This document shows, piece by piece, positions 5,380 through 8,432 of a stretch of DNA of 8,432 nucleotides. Positions within the stretch are counted from its first letter, which is position 1. The number at the start of each line of letters is the position of its first letter. Source of the stretch: an uncultured Oscillospiraceae bacterium (GTDB taxonomy: Bacteria > Bacillota > Clostridia > Oscillospirales > Ruminococcaceae); contig CAJUHS010000015.1 of NCBI GenBank assembly GCA_910586535.1, forward strand, positions 59,428-67,859, given 5' to 3'. The notes beneath the pieces are model-generated. The model was given only the letters and a program-made list of their open reading frames with translations, searched no databases and was not told where the DNA came from. The position numbers were made by a program, and so were the translations under genes.

Positions 5380-6615
5380 ATGAAAAAATCAGTAAAAGCA
5401 ACTATATCAATATGTATGGCGATATTGTTTTTAGCTTTCTCCATATTATCTACAAATTGTGATTTTTCTGAAATTGCTATTACAGTGGAAGCAACAACAA
5501 AATCTAATTCAGTAAAAAAACCCAATTTCTCAGTAACTACAGGGGATAAACAAGTTGTAGTATCATGGAAAAAAGTTAATGAAGCAACTAAATATTATGT
5601 ATATTGTTATACTGGTGAGGAGAAAGTTTCTATAACATCAACAACAAAAACAACATTAACTATTGACAAATTAAATAATGGTGTACAATATAAATTTTTG
5701 GTTGTTTCAGTTAATGGAGATAAAAAATCTGAATATACTGATAATGATTGGATATATGCAATTCCAAATAAAGGGAAAATAACGGAACTTGATAAGCCAA
5801 TTGTAACGGTATCGCAATCTAAAACAAAAATTTGCACAATAAATACAAAATGGACAAAAGTTGCAAATGCAACATCGTATGTAGTATATTACAAACAAAA
5901 AAGTGATAAGAAATATACTAAGGCTGCTACTGTTACAGGGTCGTCATTTGCAATTGAATTGTCAACTTTTATTGGCTCAGAATATACTGTAAAAGTAAAG
6001 GCGATTTACAAGGATATAGATAATAAAACAATATCAGCAACGTCATCTGGAGAAAAAATAAAAGTTAAATCTGCCGAATTGACACCTTCAGAATTTTCAC
6101 AACTTATGAATGCGTTTCTAAATACTGATATGATGAAAAGCGTATATGGTGATGTAAAAATTTCGTGTAGAAACAACAAACTTAATATTTATCCGTATGA
6201 TATTAAAATTGAAGTATACAGTCAAGGAATACTTGATGATTTGCTTTCTTATAGCTATGTAAATAATATAACAGATAAAGACAAGCAGTATATTATTACA
6301 AAAAATGTTTCACTTCAGTATATAATTTATTATTATGCAAATGAATTGATGCCCAATAAGAAAATTCAAGGTGGTTTTTATACAGATTATTATAAGTATC
6401 CAAATCTCAAAATAGATTTAATTACTATAGATGTTTTTACTTGGGTAAATTATTCGTATACTGACCCAATTTCTTTTGATTATAAATCCACCAAATATAC
6501 TGGTAAAATGAAATGGGATGCTATTTTTGACGAGTCTTCTGATTATGGTATTAAATTAAAACAATCAGATATTACATTTATGGAAAAAACGTGGAAAGAT
6601 ATCATGGTAGAATAA
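5380..6615 (+). CDS. Secreted protein with two fibronectin type III-like domains and an unrecognised C-terminal domain
   Basis: The 411-residue product begins with a signal peptide: MKKSVK, a hydrophobic core at about 8-24, and a likely signal peptidase I site V-E-A at 36-38. A first fibronectin III-like domain (about 46-128) has VVVSWKKVNEATKYYVY and a YKFLVVSVNG strand. A second (about 138-230) has TKWTKVANATSYVVYYKQ and YTVKVKAIY. Both show the Trp and Tyr core positions of the fold. The C-terminal part (about 233-411) has many Tyr, Lys and Asp residues, no sortase motif, no membrane anchor and no catalytic motif that I recognise. The protein is probably released or surface-bound and may bind a polymer or partner; that is inference. 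ATG 5380 is chosen because AGGAG (5367-5371) lies 8 bases upstream; the TTG at 5338 lies within the promoter. Codon use is very AT-rich compared with the genes before the tRNA, suggesting transfer. Confidence 0.8.
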   Translation: MKKSVKATISICMAILFLAFSILSTNCDFSEIAITVEATTKSNSVKKPNFSVTTGDKQVVVSWKKVNEATKYYVYCYTGEEKVSITSTTKTTLTIDKLNNGVQYKFLVVSVNGDKKSEYTDNDWIYAIPNKGKITELDKPIVTVSQSKTKICTINTKWTKVANATSYVVYYKQKSDKKYTKAATVTGSSFAIELSTFIGSEYTVKVKAIYKDIDNKTISATSSGEKIKVKSAELTPSEFSQLMNAFLNTDMMKSVYGDVKISCRNNKLNIYPYDIKIEVYSQGILDDLLSYSYVNNITDKDKQYIITKNVSLQYIIYYYANELMPNKKIQGGFYTDYYKYPNLKIDLITIDVFTWVNYSYTDPISFDYKSTKYTGKMKWDAIFDESSDYGIKLKQSDITFMEKTWKDIMVE

Positions 6616-6713
6616 AAATAATTTTTCTCATAGTACAATAAGTTTTTATGATTTTGGTTAATAACCTAAGACATAATTGTTAATATTTCCTGTTCCGAAC
6701 AATATTAAAATAA

Positions 6714-6729
6714 CGTTAAATATTTAACG
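6714..6729. repeat. 16-bp perfect palindrome
   Basis: CGTTAAATATTTAACG reads the same on both strands. It lies about 100 bases after the fibronectin-type gene, and its core TAAATATTTA also occurs at 5283-5292 upstream of that gene. It could be an operator or a recombination site. As an RNA it would form a poor hairpin, with no T run after it. Confidence 0.5.
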
Positions 6730-6736
6730 ACTTCCC

Positions 6737-6831
6737 AAACACAAGTAAAAACCTGCTCTTTATCCAATTTCCACACACCCGCTCCCCTGCAAAATAATCC
6801 TCTAAAATCCCATAAACACAAGTAAAAACCT
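6737..6831. repeat. 18-bp direct repeat in the intergenic gap
   Basis: AAACACAAGTAAAAACCT occurs exactly at 6737-6754 and 6814-6831, 77 bases apart from start to start. Both copies are preceded by a short C-rich stretch (CCC or CCCAT). The repeats lie in the G-poor zone and are not in the same reading frame, so they are not repeats of a protein. Confidence 0.6.
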
Positions 6832-7109
6832 AATAAAACTCCGAATGTAACCAAAATGCACTTTTGTAAAGGCAAAACGCTTTACATCAAAATCTTCAAA
6901 ACACCCCAAAACGGCTTAAAATCGTGCTTTTCTTGACTTTCTCCGAAGTAACCGCGATTTACAGTCGTTTTATCGTTATATAACCCCTTAAAAATGCCAT
7001 AAAATGCAGATATATCCTTAATTTGAAGCACTTTTAACAATAAATTCACCGAATAAAATACCGATATATCTTATAGTGTATTATATAATTGTAAATTTTT
7101 TATATACTG

Positions 7110-7138
7110 TTGAATAAATATTTATGATGTAATATAAT
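7110..7138 (+). promoter_or_regulatory. Sigma-A promoter of the DUF2971 gene
   Basis: TTGAAT (7110-7115), a 17-base spacer and a perfect TATAAT (7133-7138) give a predicted start near 7145. This is beyond the in-frame ATG at 7143, so translation must begin at the later ATG 7188. The leader would be about 43 bases. Confidence 0.75.
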
Positions 7139-7187
7139 AAATATGGATAATTTTGGGGTGTCACTTAATAAAGAAAGGAAGAAAATT

Positions 7188-8282
7188 ATGTCAGAATTTT
7201 ACATTAGAAGACAACAATATTCTTTAGAGCAAATTAAGGAATTAACACAAATGGGCTTTTGTTTGAAAAATATAAAAAATATGCCCCCAAAATTATATAA
7301 ATATTTTCCCAATATTATATCACCAGATACGGGAATAAATTATTCGCAAGAAGCGTTAATTAACAACACTGTATATCTTCAAAATCCGGCATTATTTGAC
7401 GATCCATATGATTGTACAATATTAGCAAACGAACAAGATTTTTATATCAAACGTATTACATATTATGCCAAGAGGTGCGGTATAAACGTTCAGCCAGAAT
7501 GGGATTACAATGAAATTGTTTATAAACTATCTGTATATCTATATGAAGGCAGTCAAAAAGGAAAAAGTTTAGATGAACTTTTTTTAGTTGATTCAGAAAA
7601 TGACAAAATGTCCCAATTAAGGCTTAAAGTGTTCATTCAAAAAATAGTAATTGGCATGAATAGTGAATTTAAAGAATTTACTGATGCTTGGCAACGTAGT
7701 TTTTATAAAGCTATTCACAGTGAATATATAGATGATGTACAGAATAGTTTAAAAATTTTCCGTATTTCTTGTTTTGCTGAGTCGCCATATTCAATATTAA
7801 TGTGGTCACATTATGCTAATTGCCATAAAGGATTTTGTATTGAATATGAAATCCCTCAATATTCTGAATCTAATCAATTATTATTTCATAACCTTTACCC
7901 TGTTATTTATAGTGATGTACGAATATCCGTTCTTGAATCGTGCCTAAAATATTTAAAGTTACCTAAAATTACTGATGAAATATTGTGGGATATTTATAAA
8001 TATGGCTTGCTTATGAAAAGTATAGACTGGAAATATCAAAATGAATGGAGACTTATTTTTCCCAATAATATGATTCTTAATAATAATTGCCAATTCTTTA
8101 AGGTAAACAAAGTCTATCTTGGAAATAAAATGAGTAGCAATGATAGGTGGAAACTCATAGAAATATGCAACCGCAAAGGAATTCCTTATGGTGGGGTTAA
8201 TATTTCTCAAGAAAAATACAAAATGGAAGATTGTACACAATTATGTGAAAACTGTCCTCAAATAGCTTGTATGCCCAATTAA
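7188..8282 (+). CDS. DUF2971 family protein with a four-cysteine C-terminal tail
   Basis: The 364-residue protein shows the order of conserved blocks of DUF2971: KLYKYFP (about 35-41), NPALFDDPYD (66-75), then ISCFAESPYSILMWSHYA and a HKGFCIEY block (about 193-220), YQNEWR (283-288) and VYLGNKM (319-325). The W-S-H-Y-x-x-x-H-x-G block with Glu219 is the most invariant part and may form an active or binding site; the family has no established function. No signal peptide or membrane segment is seen, so it is probably cytoplasmic. The last 16 residues hold Cys349, Cys353, Cys356 and Cys361 (C-x3-C-x2-C-x4-C), which could bind zinc or an iron-sulfur cluster. ATG 7188 is chosen because AAGGA (7175-7179) lies 8 bases upstream and the promoter's predicted start excludes ATG 7143. 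A defence role is only a guess from its accessory-like, very AT-rich location. Confidence 0.82.
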   Translation: MSEFYIRRQQYSLEQIKELTQMGFCLKNIKNMPPKLYKYFPNIISPDTGINYSQEALINNTVYLQNPALFDDPYDCTILANEQDFYIKRITYYAKRCGINVQPEWDYNEIVYKLSVYLYEGSQKGKSLDELFLVDSENDKMSQLRLKVFIQKIVIGMNSEFKEFTDAWQRSFYKAIHSEYIDDVQNSLKIFRISCFAESPYSILMWSHYANCHKGFCIEYEIPQYSESNQLLFHNLYPVIYSDVRISVLESCLKYLKLPKITDEILWDIYKYGLLMKSIDWKYQNEWRLIFPNNMILNNNCQFFKVNKVYLGNKMSSNDRWKLIEICNRKGIPYGGVNISQEKYKMEDCTQLCENCPQIACMPN

Positions 8283-8301
8283 AATCTACACATACGATAC
8301 A

Positions 8302-8333
8302 ACCCGCTCCCATAAAAAATAATTGGAGCGGGT
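8302..8333. terminator. Probable hairpin terminator between convergent genes
   Basis: ACCCGCTCC (8302-8310) pairs perfectly with GGAGCGGGT (8325-8333) around a 14-base AT-rich loop. It lies 19 bases after the DUF2971 stop and 13 bases after the stop of the minus-strand gene, a common place for a two-way terminator. Neither side has a proper T run, which lowers confidence. Confidence 0.5.
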
Positions 8334-8346
8334 CATACCTTATACA

Positions 8347-8432
8347 TCAATATTTGGTGAATAGAATCAGTCTTTTGTAAATACCGCCGTCAATCCCATA
8401 ACCAATAGCATAACCGCTGCTGTACCGTCCTC
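8347..8432 (-). CDS. 3' end of a minus-strand gene, partial, family unknown
   Basis: The minus strand is open from the right edge to TGA at 8347-8349, giving 27 residues that read GRYSSGYAIGYGIDGGIYKR followed by a hydrophobic LILF and TKY. Codon choice (AGC, TAC, GGC, GAC, AAA) resembles the chromosomal genes at the start of the window. A second frame is also open here, ending at TGA 8367-8369 with a hydrophobic GTAAVMLLVMGLTAV; it could be a membrane helix, so the frame is not certain. The hairpin at 8302-8333 lies where its terminator would be. Too little is visible to name a family. Confidence 0.4.
   Translation of the reverse strand, partial: GRYSSGYAIGYGIDGGIYKRLILFTKY

Larger units (their letters stand above)
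6616..7109. other. Gene-poor gap with strong strand asymmetry between the two AT-rich genes
   Basis: No convincing gene is seen on either strand. Over 6781-7020 the plus strand has 25 G but 59 C, the reverse of the flanking genes' bias. On the minus strand a frame of 58 codons is open from 6881 to 6708 but has no ATG or ribosome binding site. An 18-bp direct repeat, a 16-bp palindrome and a nested inverted repeat (6680-6708, with TGTTC-C-GAACA inside) are present. No clear terminator with a T run follows the fibronectin-type gene. Confidence 0.5.
4914..8282. other. AT-rich block next to tRNA-Leu, possible acquired island
   Basis: GC content in sampled 60-base lines is 33% (5521), 22% (6301) and 17% (7261), against 60% (3061) and 40% (4081) upstream of the tRNA. 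The block holds only two singly transcribed genes, a secreted fibronectin-III-type protein and a DUF2971 protein, with long repeat-bearing gaps. The position at a tRNA 3' end fits a classic integration site. Against this, no integrase is present and no second copy of the tRNA 3' end was found up to 8432. The right limit is set only by the change in composition near 8282-8300. Confidence 0.4.

Noticed and set aside
6691..6701. LexA-type SOS box at TGTTCCGAACA
   Set aside because: The Gram-positive box is GAAC-N4-GTTC; here the half-sites are in the opposite order with a one-base spacer.
6680..6708. Terminator of the fibronectin-type gene
   Set aside because: The inverted repeat here has poor geometry (either a 13-base loop or a one-base inner loop) and no T run follows on the plus strand.
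6737..6831. CRISPR array from the 18-bp direct repeat
   Set aside because: Only two copies exist, the repeat is too short, and no cas gene is nearby.
8347..8432. Hypoxanthine phosphoribosyltransferase tail, from the GYGID motif
   Set aside because: Only five residues agree with that family's end (GYGLD); the Tyr-Arg and Leu-Pro-Tyr positions after it do not line up.

Overview
The window looks like chromosome of a low-to-mid GC Gram-positive Clostridia, most like a Ruminococcus or other Oscillospiraceae. Reasons: strong AGGAGG-type ribosome binding sites, near-consensus sigma-A promoters, AT-rich gaps, a CCA-encoding tRNA, and an RTX-type C-terminal domain of the kind I associate with ruminococcal secreted proteins. 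The genus is inference; no marker gene settles it.

Positions 1-4606 are ordinary, moderately GC-rich chromosome (roughly 40-60% GC in sampled lines). They hold the tail of an RTX-like secreted protein with a strong terminator, a GC-rich gene remnant, a low-molecular-weight tyrosine phosphatase, two different GNAT acetyltransferases read outward from a shared short promoter region, and a large serine hydrolase of the class C beta-lactamase fold. Two gene pairs converge with gaps of 16 and 3 bases. No metabolic pathway links these genes; they look like independent housekeeping or stress accessory genes.

Positions 4771-4985 are a compact tRNA-Leu(GAG) unit: consensus promoter, class II tRNA and hairpin terminator.

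From just after the tRNA to about 8282 the base composition falls to roughly 17-33% GC in sampled lines. This AT-rich block has only two genes, each with its own promoter: a secreted protein with two fibronectin-III-like domains and an unrecognised C-terminal domain, and a DUF2971 protein with a four-cysteine tail. Its gaps hold palindromes, direct repeats and a G-poor stretch. It looks like an acquired island next to a tRNA, but I see no integrase and no duplicated tRNA end.

After 8283 a GC-rich hairpin and the 3' end of a minus-strand gene mark a return to chromosome-like sequence. I find no clear new multi-gene system. The best leads are the tRNA-adjacent AT-rich block, the cysteine tail of the DUF2971 protein, the inverted sequence matches flanking the fibronectin-type gene, and the GC-rich remnant bracketed by a 9-bp direct repeat.
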